64,000 nt of DNA, taken from positions 62,001 through 126,000 of the forward strand of contig NZ_JNZP01000020.1 of assembly GCF_000725545.1 (NCBI RefSeq), given 5' to 3'. This stretch comes from Streptomyces exfoliatus. GTDB taxonomy: Bacteria > Actinomycetota > Actinomycetes > Streptomycetales > Streptomycetaceae. The notes beneath the pieces were generated by a model. That model searched no databases. It saw only the letters and a program-made list of their open reading frames with translations, and was not told the origin of the DNA. Positions 1 to 8,511 of the stretch are shown piece after piece (the first letter of the stretch is position 1; the number at the start of each line of letters is the position of its first letter). The position numbers and the translations under genes are program-made.

Positions 1-2586
1 CACTCCCGCATCGGCAACGCCGTCGGCCTCGACACCCCCGCGTCCGCCGTCTCCCTCCTGCGCCGCCTGATCGCCGAGGGGTACGACTTCGGTCCCGCCG
101 AGGAGCTGCCCGGCCTGGTGTCCGGCGACGGCGACGAGCTGATCTACGCCCTCATCGAGGCCGGCGGCCACGACCAGGACTGGCTGACGGAGGAGCAGCT
201 CGCCCGCAACCCGGTCCGCATCCCGGCCGCCGACTACAAGCGCTGGTACGCGACCCTGCCCGAGGAGCTCCGGACTCACGTCGAGGAGCACTGGGGCCCG
301 GCGCCCGGCGAGATGTTCCTCGACCGCTCGCGCAACCCGGAGGGCGACATCGTCCTCGCCGCGCTGCGGCGAGGGAACCTGCTGATCCTCATCCAGCCGC
401 CGCGCGGCTTCGGCGAGAACCCGATCGCGATCTACCACGACCCCGATCTGCCGCCGTCGCACCACTACCTCGCGGCCTACCGCTGGATCGCGGCCCGCGC
501 GGAGGACGGCGGCTTCGGCGCCGACGCCATGGTCCACCTGGGCAAGCACGGCAACCTGGAGTGGCTGCCCGGCAAGAACGCCGGCCTGTCCGCCGCCTGC
601 GGCCCGGACGCGGCGCTCGGCGACATCCCCCTGATCTACCCCTTCCTCGTCAACGACCCGGGCGAGGGCACGCAGGCCAAGCGGCGCGTCCACGCCACCC
701 TCGTCGACCACCTGGTGCCGCCGATGGCCCGCGCCGACTCGTACGGCGACATCGCCCGCCTGGAGCAGCTGCTCGACGAGTACGCGCAGATCTCCTCCAT
801 GGACCCGGCGAAGCTGCCCGCGATCCGCGCCCAGATCTGGACGCTGATCCAGGCGGCGAAGCTCGACCACGACCTGGGCCTCCAGGAGCGCCCGGAGGAC
901 GACGGCTTCGACGACTTCCTGCTGCACGTCGACGGCTGGCTGTGCGAGGTCAAGGACGCCCAGATCCGCGACGGCCTGCACGTCCTGGGCGGCGCCCCGG
1001 AGGGCGAGGCCAGGGTCAACCTGGTGCTGTCCATCCTGCGCGCCCGCCAGATCTGGGGCGGCACGCAGGCGCTGCCCGGCCTGCGCGAGGCGCTGGGCCT
1101 GGACGAGTCGGCCGCGACCCGCACCACCGCCGACGAGGCGGAGGCGAAGGCCCGCGAGCTGGTCGAGGCGATGGAGGCGGCGGACTGGTCCGTGGCCGCG
1201 ATCGCGTCCGTGGCCGCCGCGTACGGCCCCGAGGTGCACGCCGTCCTCCGCTTCGCCTGCGAGCAGGTCGTGCCGCGCCTGGCCGGCACCACCGACGAGC
1301 TGACGCACGCCGTGCACGCCCTGAACGGCGGCTTCGTCCCGGCGGGCCCGTCCGGCTCCCCCCTCCGCGGCCTGGTCAACGTCCTGCCGACCGGCCGGAA
1401 CTTCTACTCCGTCGACCCGAAGGCCGTGCCGTCCCGGCTCGCCTGGGAGACCGGGCAGGCGCTCGCCGACTCGCTCCTGGAGCGCTACCGCACCGACAAC
1501 GGCGAGTGGCCGACCTCCGTCGGACTCTCCCTCTGGGGTACGAGCGCGATGCGCACCGCGGGCGACGACGTCGCCGAGGCGCTCGCCCTGCTCGGCGTCC
1601 GCCCGCTGTGGGACGAGGCCTCGCGCCGGGTCAACGGCCTGGAGCCGATCCCGCTCGCCGAGCTCGGCCGTCCCCGCGTCGACGTCACGCTGCGCATCTC
1701 CGGCTTCTTCCGCGACGCGTTCCCGCACGTCATCGGCCTCCTGGACGACGCCGTTCGGCTGGTGGCGTCCCTGGACGAACCGGCCGAGGACAACTACGTG
1801 CGGGCGCACGCGCAGGCCGACCTCGCCGAGCACGGCGACGAACGGCGCGCCACCACCCGCATCTTCGGATCCCGGCCCGGCACGTACGGCGCGGGCATCC
1901 TCCAGCTGATCGACTCCCGCGACTGGCGCACGGACGCCGACCTGGCGGAGGTCTACACGGTCTGGGGCGGCTACGCCTACGGCCGGGGTCTGGAAGGCCG
2001 CCCGGCGCGCGCCGAGATGGAGACGGCGTACAAGCGGATCGCGGTCGCGGCGAAGAACACGGACACCCGTGAGCACGACATCGCCGACTCGGACGACTAC
2101 TTCCAGTACCACGGCGGCATGGTGGCGACCGTCCGCGCGCTGAAGGGCACGGCCCCTGAGGCGTACATCGGCGACTCGACCCGCCCGGAGACCGTCCGCA
2201 CCCGCACGCTCGTCGAGGAGACCTCCCGGGTCTTCCGCGCCCGCGTGGTCAACCCGCGCTGGATCGAGGCGATGCGCCGCCACGGCTACAAGGGCGCGTT
2301 CGAGCTGGCGGCGACCGTCGACTACCTCTTCGGCTACGACGCCACGACGGGCGTGGTCGCCGACTGGATGTACGACAAGCTGACGCAGGAGTACGTCCTC
2401 GACCCGACGAACCAGGCCTTCCTGAAGGAGGCCAACCCGTGGGCCCTGCACGGCATCGCGGAGCGGCTCCTCGAAGCCGAGTCGCGCGGCATGTGGGAGA
2501 AGCCGGACCCGGAGACCCTGGCCGCGCTGCGGCAGGTGTTCCTGGAGACCGAGGGCGACCTCGAAGGCTCCTCGGACGACGACTAG
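1..2586 (+). CDS. cobN: Cobaltochelatase subunit CobN, 3' part
   Basis: Large subunit of the aerobic cobalt chelatase that inserts cobalt into hydrogenobyrinate a,c-diamide during cobalamin synthesis; cytoplasmic, ATP-dependent, working with CobS/CobT-like subunits. The reading frame is open from base 1, so the gene starts upstream of the window. The visible 861 residues carry CobN/magnesium-chelatase-H signatures: VHLGKHGNLEWLPGK near residue 180, NDPGEGTQAKRRVHA near residue 215, and the C-terminal NPWALHGIAERLLEA. An internal GTG at 118 is not a likely start because the homology runs through it. Family proteins are about 1200 residues, so roughly the last two thirds is present. The stop TAG is followed within 60 bp by a convergent gene. 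Confidence 0.95.
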   Translation, partial: HSRIGNAVGLDTPASAVSLLRRLIAEGYDFGPAEELPGLVSGDGDELIYALIEAGGHDQDWLTEEQLARNPVRIPAADYKRWYATLPEELRTHVEEHWGPAPGEMFLDRSRNPEGDIVLAALRRGNLLILIQPPRGFGENPIAIYHDPDLPPSHHYLAAYRWIAARAEDGGFGADAMVHLGKHGNLEWLPGKNAGLSAACGPDAALGDIPLIYPFLVNDPGEGTQAKRRVHATLVDHLVPPMARADSYGDIARLEQLLDEYAQISSMDPAKLPAIRAQIWTLIQAAKLDHDLGLQERPEDDGFDDFLLHVDGWLCEVKDAQIRDGLHVLGGAPEGEARVNLVLSILRARQIWGGTQALPGLREALGLDESAATRTTADEAEAKARELVEAMEAADWSVAAIASVAAAYGPEVHAVLRFACEQVVPRLAGTTDELTHAVHALNGGFVPAGPSGSPLRGLVNVLPTGRNFYSVDPKAVPSRLAWETGQALADSLLERYRTDNGEWPTSVGLSLWGTSAMRTAGDDVAEALALLGVRPLWDEASRRVNGLEPIPLAELGRPRVDVTLRISGFFRDAFPHVIGLLDDAVRLVASLDEPAEDNYVRAHAQADLAEHGDERRATTRIFGSRPGTYGAGILQLIDSRDWRTDADLAEVYTVWGGYAYGRGLEGRPARAEMETAYKRIAVAAKNTDTREHDIADSDDYFQYHGGMVATVRALKGTAPEAYIGDSTRPETVRTRTLVEETSRVFRARVVNPRWIEAMRRHGYKGAFELAATVDYLFGYDATTGVVADWMYDKLTQEYVLDPTNQAFLKEANPWALHGIAERLLEAESRGMWEKPDPETLAALRQVFLETEGDLEGSSDDD

Positions 2587-2645
2587 TCGTCGGTGGGTTC
2601 GCCGGAGGCCTCGCCCGCCGTACGGGGGTCGGTGGGTGGGGCCGG

Positions 2646-3050
2646 TCAGGCGGACGCTATGCGCAGGACCAGGGCGGCCACCGCGAGGAGGGCGAGGACG
2701 ACGACCGGCGCCACCTCGTAGTCCTTCACGCGCAGGTGGGTGATCGCCCCGCCGATGAAGTAGAGGATCACGCCGATCGCCGCCGCCACGCCGATGAAGG
2801 GGACGGCGAGGCCCACGAGCAGGCCGATCGCGCCGGCGGCCTTCGCGGTCGCGAGCCAGGGGAGCCAGCTGTCCGGGACACCCAGTTTGGTCATGCTGCC
2901 CGTGATCTGCGGGTTCCGGGTGAAGGTCAGGAAGGCCGAGGCGGAGAGGGCGAAGGCGACGAGCGCGGCGACGACGACGTGACCGATGAACATGAGTGTC
3001 ATCCAATGATTCGGGATCTGTAATCGTTGAACGGTATCAACGATTGTCAT
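2646..3050 (-). CDS. DoxX-like membrane protein
   Basis: Small integral membrane protein of 134 residues with four hydrophobic segments, matching the DoxX/DoxD-like family by length and by the LGVPDSWLPWLATAKAAGA region followed by a GLLVGLAVPFIG helix. These proteins are often linked to redox stress or thiol homeostasis; the role here is not known. The start is uncertain: the ATG at 3050 places a perfect inverted repeat (3022-3045) inside the coding region, while ATGs at 3002 or 2993 would leave it in the leader. It is divergent from a MarR regulator 34 bp away, which probably controls it. Confidence 0.8.
   Translation of the reverse strand: MTIVDTVQRLQIPNHWMTLMFIGHVVVAALVAFALSASAFLTFTRNPQITGSMTKLGVPDSWLPWLATAKAAGAIGLLVGLAVPFIGVAAAIGVILYFIGGAITHLRVKDYEVAPVVVLALLAVAALVLRIASA
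3022..3045. promoter_or_regulatory. Inverted repeat, probable MarR operator
   Basis: Perfect 9-bp inverted repeat AATCGTTGA-N6-TCAACGATT between the divergent doxX-like and marR-like genes. Its size and position fit a MarR dimer site. Binding is inferred, not shown. Confidence 0.6.
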
Positions 3051-3084
3051 CGCTCCACAATAGGGCCGCTGCTACGGTGGACGC

Positions 3085-3531
3085 ATGGCAGCTCCCTCGA
3101 CCGACCGCCTCGGCTTCCTCCTCTCCTTCCGCGGGGAACTCACCGGTGCGCGCATCCGTGCGGCCCTGGGTGTGGCCGGACTCCACCCGAGGAACGTGAT
3201 GACGCTGATGCGGCTCGCCCCCGGGGCCATGAGCCAGCGGGAACTGGCTGCCGCCATGGAGATCGACCCCAGCCAACTCGTCGCCGTGCTGAACGAGTTG
3301 GAGTCCGAGGGGCTTGCCGAGCGGCGCCGTGACCCGGCCGACCGCCGCCGCCACATCGTGGAGATCACGGAGGCGGGCGCCGCGGTCCTCGGCCGCGTCG
3401 ACGCCGCCGTCGGCGAGGCGGAGCGGGAACTCTTCGGCGACCTGACGGAGGCCGAGCAGGCGCTCCTCCGCAGCCTCCTCGACCGGGTCGTGGTCGACGC
3501 CGCCGACCATGAATGCGGCGGTGCCGAGTAG
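3085..3531 (+). CDS. MarR-family transcriptional regulator
   Basis: 148-residue winged-helix regulator. The HTH is visible around residues 50-75 (SQRELAAAMEIDPSQLVAVL) and the wing as RRDPADRRRHIVEIT, the MarR signature, followed by a C-terminal dimerisation helix. GGTGGA lies just upstream of the ATG. It is divergent from the DoxX-like gene with a palindrome between them, and a hydrolase gene follows 82 bp downstream on the same strand. Likely a ligand- or oxidant-responsive repressor of doxX and itself; ligand unknown. Confidence 0.88.
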   Translation: MAAPSTDRLGFLLSFRGELTGARIRAALGVAGLHPRNVMTLMRLAPGAMSQRELAAAMEIDPSQLVAVLNELESEGLAERRRDPADRRRHIVEITEAGAAVLGRVDAAVGEAERELFGDLTEAEQALLRSLLDRVVVDAADHECGGAE

Positions 3532-3613
3532 ACGTTCCCCCGGTGCGCGACCGATGAGTTCCCGCGGTGGCGGAGGTCTACCCCTAGACCGTCCCACCAT
3601 CGAGGAGAGACCC

Positions 3614-4534
3614 ATGGCCGAGACCGAGACCCGCACCCTGGACACCGCCGGAGCCACCCTCCGCTACGACGTACGCCCCGGAACCGAAACCGGAACCGAA
3701 ACCGGCACCGAAACCGGCACCGGAACCGGCACCGCAACACGAATCCCCCTGTTGCTCATCGGCTCCCCCATGGACGCGACCGGCTTCGCCACGCTCGCCT
3801 CCCACTTCGCCGACCGGACCGTCGTCACCTACGACCCGCGCGGAGTGGGCCGCAGCGAGCGCACCGACGGCGCGGCGGAGACGCTCCCCGAGGAACACGC
3901 CGACGACCTGGTCCGGCTGATCGAGGCGCTCGGCGCCGGCCCCGTGGACGTCTTCGCGAGCAGCGGCGGCGCCGTCAACGCCCTCGCCCTGGTGGCCCGG
4001 CGCGGCGACCTGGTGCACACCCTCGTCGCGCACGAGCCGCCGACCGCGCAGGTCGTCCCGGACCGGGAGGCCGTGCTCGGGGTCTGCGCGGACGTGCACG
4101 CGACCTATCTGCGGGACGGCTGGGGGCCCGCGATGGCCAAGTTCCTCGCGCTGACGAGCCGGAAGGGCCTGTTCCCGGCGAACTGGGCGGAGGAGCCCGC
4201 GCCGTCCCCGGCCGCGTTCGGCCTGCCGGCCGAGGACGACGGCTCCCGCGGCGACCCGCTGCTCGGCCAGAACATGCGCGGCTGCACCTCCTACCGCCCC
4301 GACTTCACCGCCCTGCGCGCCGCGCCGACCCGTATCGTCGTCGCCGCGGGGAAGGAGTCCGAGGGCGAGTTCGCCGCCCGCGCGGCGGCCGCCGTCGCCG
4401 AGGGACTCGGCACCCCGCTCGCCGTCTTCCCGAGCCACCACGGCGGCTTCCTGGGCGGCGAGTTCGGCCAGCACGGCGCCCCGGCGGAGTTCGCGGAGGC
4501 GCTGCGGGCCGCCCTGGACGCCGGCGGCAACTAG
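3614..4534 (+). CDS. Alpha/beta hydrolase
   Basis: 306-residue alpha/beta-hydrolase. Visible elements are the nucleophile elbow FASSGGAVNA (Ser in A-S-S-G-G rather than the usual G-x-S-x-G), YDPRGVGRSERT after strand 4, and the C-terminal catalytic His region PSHHGGFLGG. The start ATG follows GAGGAGAG at 3602-3609. Residues 20-40 are a Thr/Gly/Glu repeat encoded by a 12-bp tandem repeat (3681-3734) that sits between the first two strands and so should be a surface loop. Follows marR on the same strand. Substrate unknown. Confidence 0.85.
   Translation: MAETETRTLDTAGATLRYDVRPGTETGTETGTETGTGTGTATRIPLLLIGSPMDATGFATLASHFADRTVVTYDPRGVGRSERTDGAAETLPEEHADDLVRLIEALGAGPVDVFASSGGAVNALALVARRGDLVHTLVAHEPPTAQVVPDREAVLGVCADVHATYLRDGWGPAMAKFLALTSRKGLFPANWAEEPAPSPAAFGLPAEDDGSRGDPLLGQNMRGCTSYRPDFTALRAAPTRIVVAAGKESEGEFAARAAAAVAEGLGTPLAVFPSHHGGFLGGEFGQHGAPAEFAEALRAALDAGGN
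3681..3734 (+). repeat. 12-bp coding tandem repeat
   Basis: About four copies of GAAACCGG(A/C)ACC with minor variation, encoding ETGT/GTGT units near the N-terminus of the hydrolase. In-frame unit length means copy number can change without breaking the gene. Confidence 0.75.
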
Positions 4535-4929
4535 CGACAGCGTCCGGTCCTTCTCGGCGGCAGCCTTCACGGCCGCCGCCGCGTCGACGTTCCCGAGGCC
4601 CAGCTTGGGGAGGTTCTGCGGGTTCGAGGCCGAGTCGCGGATCGCCCGCATGACGGCCGCCGGTTCCAGGCCCTGCTGGTGCAGGAGCGCGGCCACGGCG
4701 GAGACGTACGGGGAGGCCGTCGACGTCCGGACAGGTCGGGGTGGTCGGGGTCGACGCCGCAGCCGGTGGTGAGCGCGGCGGTGAGGAGGGTGACGGCGGC
4801 GAAGGCGGTGAAGGCGGCGAAGGCGGTGACGGTGGCGGTGACGGTGACGGTGGCGGGCCGACGGCGCGCGCGTATCTCCCCATTCGTGCGGATGTGGACC
4901 AGTGAACCGTCGAAGATCAGCGCCCGCAT
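4535..4929 (-). pseudogene. Subtilase (S8 peptidase) relic with internal deletions
   Basis: Read on the minus strand, a hydrophobic signal-like stretch ending LTTGC runs directly into GVDPDHPDLSGR, the block that surrounds the catalytic Asp of subtilases (normally D-T/S-G-V-D-x-x-H-P-D-L). After a frame change the sequence resumes with RTSTASPYVSAVAALL, the catalytic Ser block (GTSMASPHVSGVAALL in intact enzymes), then the usual C-terminal helix up to ENDs near 4535, where it runs out of frame into the antisense of the hydrolase. The His block and most of the fold between Asp and Ser blocks are missing and the Asp itself appears replaced. A non-functional relic of a secreted or type VII-associated protease. 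Confidence 0.7.
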
Positions 4930-4945
4930 CCCGAGAAGGAATGGA

Positions 4946-4994
4946 GTTGTTCTAGCAGAGTACGAACAAGTTGTTCTATCCTGGTGCGAACAAC
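4946..4994. promoter_or_regulatory. Tandem inverted repeats, probable GntR operator
   Basis: Two 24-bp-spaced units, each GTTGTTCTA-N9-GAACAA(C), i.e. TTGTTC/GAACAA arms at 4947-4952, 4964-4969, 4971-4976 and 4988-4993. They end at the ribosome-binding site (GGAGG, 4995-4999) of the DUF1648 gene. Likely autoregulatory site of the YtrA-type GntR regulator encoded at the end of this operon. Confidence 0.65.
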
Positions 4995-5004
4995 GGAGGT
5001 TTCC

Positions 5005-5991
5005 ATGACCCGTGCCACGCACCCCGTCGGCCCCCTCGCCGCACCCCGTCTCCGCGCCCTCGCCGCGCTGCCCTTCGTCCTCGCCCTCGCCACGTACCTG
5101 CTGCTGCTCTCCCTCTGGTCCGACCGGCTCCCCGACACCCTCGCCACCCACTTCGCCGTGGGCGACGGCGGCCGCGCCGACGGCTTCACCGGGCGCACCG
5201 CGTTCGCCGTCCTCGGCGTCGGCCTGCTCGTCGGCCTCGGCACCGGCTGGACGGTCCTGGTCCGCCGTGCCGCCCTCTGGGGCGCGTGGTCGACGGCCGG
5301 TCTCGTCGGAGCCCTGTTCGTCCTCCTCCTCCGGGCCAACCTCGACGCCACCGACCCCGCCCAGGTCGTCTCCCCGCTCACCGGCCTGGCCCTCGCGGCC
5401 GCGGCCGCCGCCGTGTTCGCCCTCGTCGGCTGGGCCCTCGCCTCCCTCGTTCCCGCGGACGAGCCCGCCGCCCGGCCCGGCGCCACCGAAGGCCCGAGGC
5501 TCACACTCGGGGCGAGCGAGGTCGCCGGCTGGTCCAGGGCCACCGCCTCCCGCCCGCTGACCGTCCTCTCGGCGCTCGCCCTCGCCGCGGTCCCGGCCGG
5601 TCTGCTCCTCGCGCCCTGGCCCGGCGCCCTGTTCGCCCTGCTCGGCCTGGTCATCGCGGTGCCGGGCCTGGCCCTCGCCCGCGTCCGGGTCACCGTGGAC
5701 CGGCGCGGCGTCACCGTCCGGCCCTCCCTCGTCCCCCGGCCCCGCGTCCGGGTCCCGCTCGACGAGGTCGCGGGCGCGACGGTCAGGGAACTGGACACCG
5801 CGGCCGTGCTCCGCGACTTCGGCGGCTGGGGCTACCGGGTCAGGGCCGACAGGACCGGCGTGGTGCTTCACACCGGCGAGACCCTCGTCGTACGGCGGGG
5901 GAGCGGCCGCGAGTTCGCGGTCACCGTGCCCGACGCGGCCACCGCGGCCGCCCTCCTCAACACGCTCGCCGAGCGGCATGGGAGGGTCTGA
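5005..5991 (+). CDS. DUF1648-domain membrane protein
   Basis: 328-residue membrane protein. The N-terminal part has the DUF1648 pattern (RLPDTLATHFAVGDGGRADGF after a first membrane helix, near residues 35-60), with about six predicted membrane segments to residue 230 and a C-terminal cytoplasmic PH-like portion (VTVDRRGVTVRPSLVPRPRVRVP). Start ATG has an ideal GGAGG 5 bp upstream. The GntR gene begins 2 bp after its stop, so the two are translationally coupled; this pair is conserved in actinobacteria. Function unknown; cell-envelope stress is a guess. Confidence 0.85.
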   Translation: MTRATHPVGPLAAPRLRALAALPFVLALATYLLLLSLWSDRLPDTLATHFAVGDGGRADGFTGRTAFAVLGVGLLVGLGTGWTVLVRRAALWGAWSTAGLVGALFVLLLRANLDATDPAQVVSPLTGLALAAAAAAVFALVGWALASLVPADEPAARPGATEGPRLTLGASEVAGWSRATASRPLTVLSALALAAVPAGLLLAPWPGALFALLGLVIAVPGLALARVRVTVDRRGVTVRPSLVPRPRVRVPLDEVAGATVRELDTAAVLRDFGGWGYRVRADRTGVVLHTGETLVVRRGSGREFAVTVPDAATAAALLNTLAERHGRV

Positions 5992-5993
5992 CC

Positions 5994-6350
5994 GTGCTCT
6001 TCCGTGTCGACCCGGCCTCCGCCGTCCCGCTCGGCGACCAGATCGCCGCCTGTGTCAGGGGCGCCCTCGCCGACGGCTCCGCCGCGCCCGGCGAGCGCCT
6101 TCCGGCCGCCCGGGAACTCGCCGACTCCCTCGGCGTCAACGTCCACACCGTGCTCCGCGGCTACCAGCGGCTCCGCGAGGAGGGCCTGATCGAACTCCGC
6201 AGGGGCCGCGGCGCCGTCATCGTCCCCGGCGCCACCGCCCCCGACCGCGCCCGCCTCGTCTCCCGGCTGCGCGAGGCGGCGACGGAGGCCCGGGAACTGG
6301 GCCTGACGGACGAGGAGTTCCTCGCCCTGGCGCGTACGAGCCTGGACTAG
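5994..6350 (+). CDS. GntR-family regulator, YtrA type
   Basis: 118-residue regulator: an N-terminal GntR winged HTH (ASAVPLGDQIAACVRGALAD, then ARELADSLGVNVHTVLRGYQ) and a short helical C-terminus, the layout of the YtrA subfamily. GTG start at 5994 follows GGAGGG in the 3' end of the upstream gene. It probably binds the tandem palindromes at 4946-4994 and represses its own operon. Confidence 0.88.
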   Translation: MLFRVDPASAVPLGDQIAACVRGALADGSAAPGERLPAARELADSLGVNVHTVLRGYQRLREEGLIELRRGRGAVIVPGATAPDRARLVSRLREAATEARELGLTDEEFLALARTSLD

Positions 6351-6398
6351 GGCCTGTCTTTGGGGTCAGGCCCCGCGAGCCCGGCATGATCCGAAAGG

Positions 6399-6416
6399 CA
6401 GGCCCTATAGGGCCTG
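6399..6416. terminator. Perfect palindrome between convergent genes
   Basis: CAGGCCCTATAGGGCCTG, an 18-bp perfect palindrome that ends 1 bp before the stop codon of the minus-strand dehydrogenase and 48 bp after the GntR stop. Most simply a bidirectional terminator. Confidence 0.55.
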
Positions 6417-6417
6417 G

Positions 6418-7377
6418 TCAGCCCAGCTCGCGCACCGGGGCGCCCTTCAGGAAGGCGTCGATGTCCTCGACCGCCTGCCCGAAGTAGCGGGCGTAGTTGC
6501 CCTCCGTGACGTACCCGAGGTGCGGAAGGGCGAGGACGTTGGGCAGGGACCGCAAGGGGTCGTCGGCGGGCAGCGGCTCGGTCTCGTAGACGTCGAGTCC
6601 GGCCCCCGCGATCCACCCCTCCCGCAGGGCGCGAAGGAGCGCGTCGCCGTCGACGAGACCGGCCCGTGAGGTGTTGACGAGGTACGCGTGCGGGCGCATG
6701 GCGCGCAGCTCGGGCTCCCCGAGCAGGCCCCGGGTGCGGTCGGAGAGCACCATGTGGAGCGAGACGAAGTCGCTCCCGGCGAGCAGTTCCCGCTTGTCGC
6801 GCGCGAGCCGTACGCCGTGCTCGGCCGCCCGCTCCTCGGTCAGATTCGGGCTCCACGCGCGCACGTGCATGCCGAAGGCGAGGCCGATCGCGGCCACCCG
6901 GGCGCCGATCTTGCCGAGGCCGACGAGCCCGAGGGTCCGGCCGGCCAGGTCGGCGCCGACGGTGGACTGCCAGGGCCCGCCCTCCCGCAGGGCCCGGGCC
7001 TCGGCCGGGACGTGCCGGGCGAGGCCGAGGAGGAGCGCCCAGGTGAGTTCGGTGGGCGGCGCGGGGCTGCTGGCGGTGCCGCAGACGGTGACCCCGCGCG
7101 CGCGTGCGGCGGCGACGTCGACGGAGGCGTTGCGCATCCCGGAGGTGACGAGGAGCCGGAGCCGGGGCAGCCGGTCGAGGAGCGCCGCGTCGACGGGGGT
7201 CCGCTCCCGCATGACGACGAGGATCTCGCAGTCCTGTACGGCGGCGATCAGCGTGTCCCGGTCGGTCAGGTGCTCGCGCAGGACGCGGACGTCCACACGC
7301 CCCGCCAGCGAGCCCCAGTCGCCGGAGGCGAGGGCGACGCCCTGGTAGTCGTCGAGTACGGCGCAGCGCAGCTTCAT
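6418..7377 (-). CDS. D-2-hydroxyacid dehydrogenase family protein
   Basis: 319-residue NAD(P)-dependent D-isomer-specific 2-hydroxyacid dehydrogenase. The Rossmann motif is GLVGLGKIGARVAAIGLAFG (about residues 145-165). The substrate Arg is in NTSRAGLVDGDAL, the Glu in GLDVYETEPLP, and the catalytic His in ALPHLGYVTEG. Homology starts at the ATG at 7377; the frame stays open further upstream but only antisense to other genes. No clear Shine-Dalgarno is seen. Convergent with gntR. Substrate unknown. Confidence 0.9.
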   Translation of the reverse strand: MKLRCAVLDDYQGVALASGDWGSLAGRVDVRVLREHLTDRDTLIAAVQDCEILVVMRERTPVDAALLDRLPRLRLLVTSGMRNASVDVAAARARGVTVCGTASSPAPPTELTWALLLGLARHVPAEARALREGGPWQSTVGADLAGRTLGLVGLGKIGARVAAIGLAFGMHVRAWSPNLTEERAAEHGVRLARDKRELLAGSDFVSLHMVLSDRTRGLLGEPELRAMRPHAYLVNTSRAGLVDGDALLRALREGWIAGAGLDVYETEPLPADDPLRSLPNVLALPHLGYVTEGNYARYFGQAVEDIDAFLKGAPVRELG

Positions 7378-7430
7378 GTCGGCATGATCGCGTACGCCCG
7401 GTGGTCCTGCCCAGGGTGTCCGCGGGCCTC

Positions 7431-8396
7431 TCAGGGGGTGGGCGTACGGGTGAAGGAGCGGCGGTAGGAGCGGGGCGGGACGCCCCGGCGGCGTACGAAC
7501 TGGGCGCGCAGCACCGCCGCGCTGCCGAAGCCCACCGCGCGGGCGACCTCCTCGACGGGGAGGTCCGTGGTCTCCAGGAGCTCCTCGGCGCGGCCGAGGC
7601 GCAGGGAGAGCAGCCAGGCGTGCGGGGTGGTGCCCGTGGAGGCGGCGAACCGGCGGGCGAAGGAGCGCCGGCTCATCAGGGCCCGGCGGGCCAGCTCGGC
7701 GACGGGGAGCGGTTCGTGGAGGTTCTCCCGGGCCCAGGCGAGGACGTCGGTGAGGCGCTCGTCCCGGCTGTCCTCGGGGACGGGGGTGGCCAGGTACTGG
7801 GCCTGTCCGCCGTCGCGGTGGGAGGGGAGCACCAGGTCTCGCGCGATGGCGTTGGCCGTGGTGGCCCCGTACTCCCGGCGCAGCAGGTGCAGGCACAGGT
7901 CGAAGCCGGCGGCGGCGCCCGCGCCCGTGACGATGGGGCCCTGGTCGACGTAGAGGGCGTCGGGTTCGACGGTGACGTCCGGGTGGCGTTCGGCGAGGAG
8001 CCCGGCGAACCGCCAGTGCGTGGTGGCGCGCCGCCCGTCGAGGAGTCCGGCCGCGGCGAGCGCGAACGCGCCGACGCAGTGGGCGGCGACCAGGGCACCG
8101 CGCGCGTGCGCGGCGGTCAGCGCGTCGAGGACGGCGGGCCCCGGGGGCGTGCGGAACTCCGCCCAGGGCAGGGCGATCACCAGGTCGGCCGTGGCCAGCC
8201 GGTCGAGACCGTGCTCGACGACCAGCGGCAGTCCGACGTCGGTGCGGACGTTCCCCGGCCGGTCGGTGCAGAGCGCGAAGTCGAAGCGGGGCAGGTCCCC
8301 GCCGCGCGCGTCGAACACCTCGGAGACGATGCCGGCGCCGAGCATGCCGACCCCGTGCGGGGCGTAGGCGGCGACGGTCACGAAGGGCGGCGGCAT
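7431..8396 (-). CDS. GlxA-family AraC-type regulator (DJ-1/PfpI + HTH)
   Basis: 321-residue regulator. Residues 1-190 form a DJ-1/PfpI-type domain with the nucleophile-elbow region VAAHCVGAFALAAAGLLDG, and residues 215-315 form an AraC double HTH (RSFARRFAASTGTTPHAWL and VEEVARAVGFGSAAVLRAQF). This domain order is that of the FtrA/GlxA group. It is divergent from an MBL-fold hydrolase gene with 115 bp between starts, and lies 53 bp upstream of the dehydrogenase on the same strand; either could be a target. Confidence 0.88.
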   Translation of the reverse strand: MPPPFVTVAAYAPHGVGMLGAGIVSEVFDARGGDLPRFDFALCTDRPGNVRTDVGLPLVVEHGLDRLATADLVIALPWAEFRTPPGPAVLDALTAAHARGALVAAHCVGAFALAAAGLLDGRRATTHWRFAGLLAERHPDVTVEPDALYVDQGPIVTGAGAAAGFDLCLHLLRREYGATTANAIARDLVLPSHRDGGQAQYLATPVPEDSRDERLTDVLAWARENLHEPLPVAELARRALMSRRSFARRFAASTGTTPHAWLLSLRLGRAEELLETTDLPVEEVARAVGFGSAAVLRAQFVRRRGVPPRSYRRSFTRTPTP

Positions 8397-8511
8397 GGGG
8401 GCGAGTCTGGCACGCGGGGCCGACGCGGTGCGGGCCCCGTGGCACGATTCCCGCGATCAATGGCAGGACGGCCACTCGTGAAGGGCCGTGCCGCGCAGAA
8501 GACTTGGGGGC

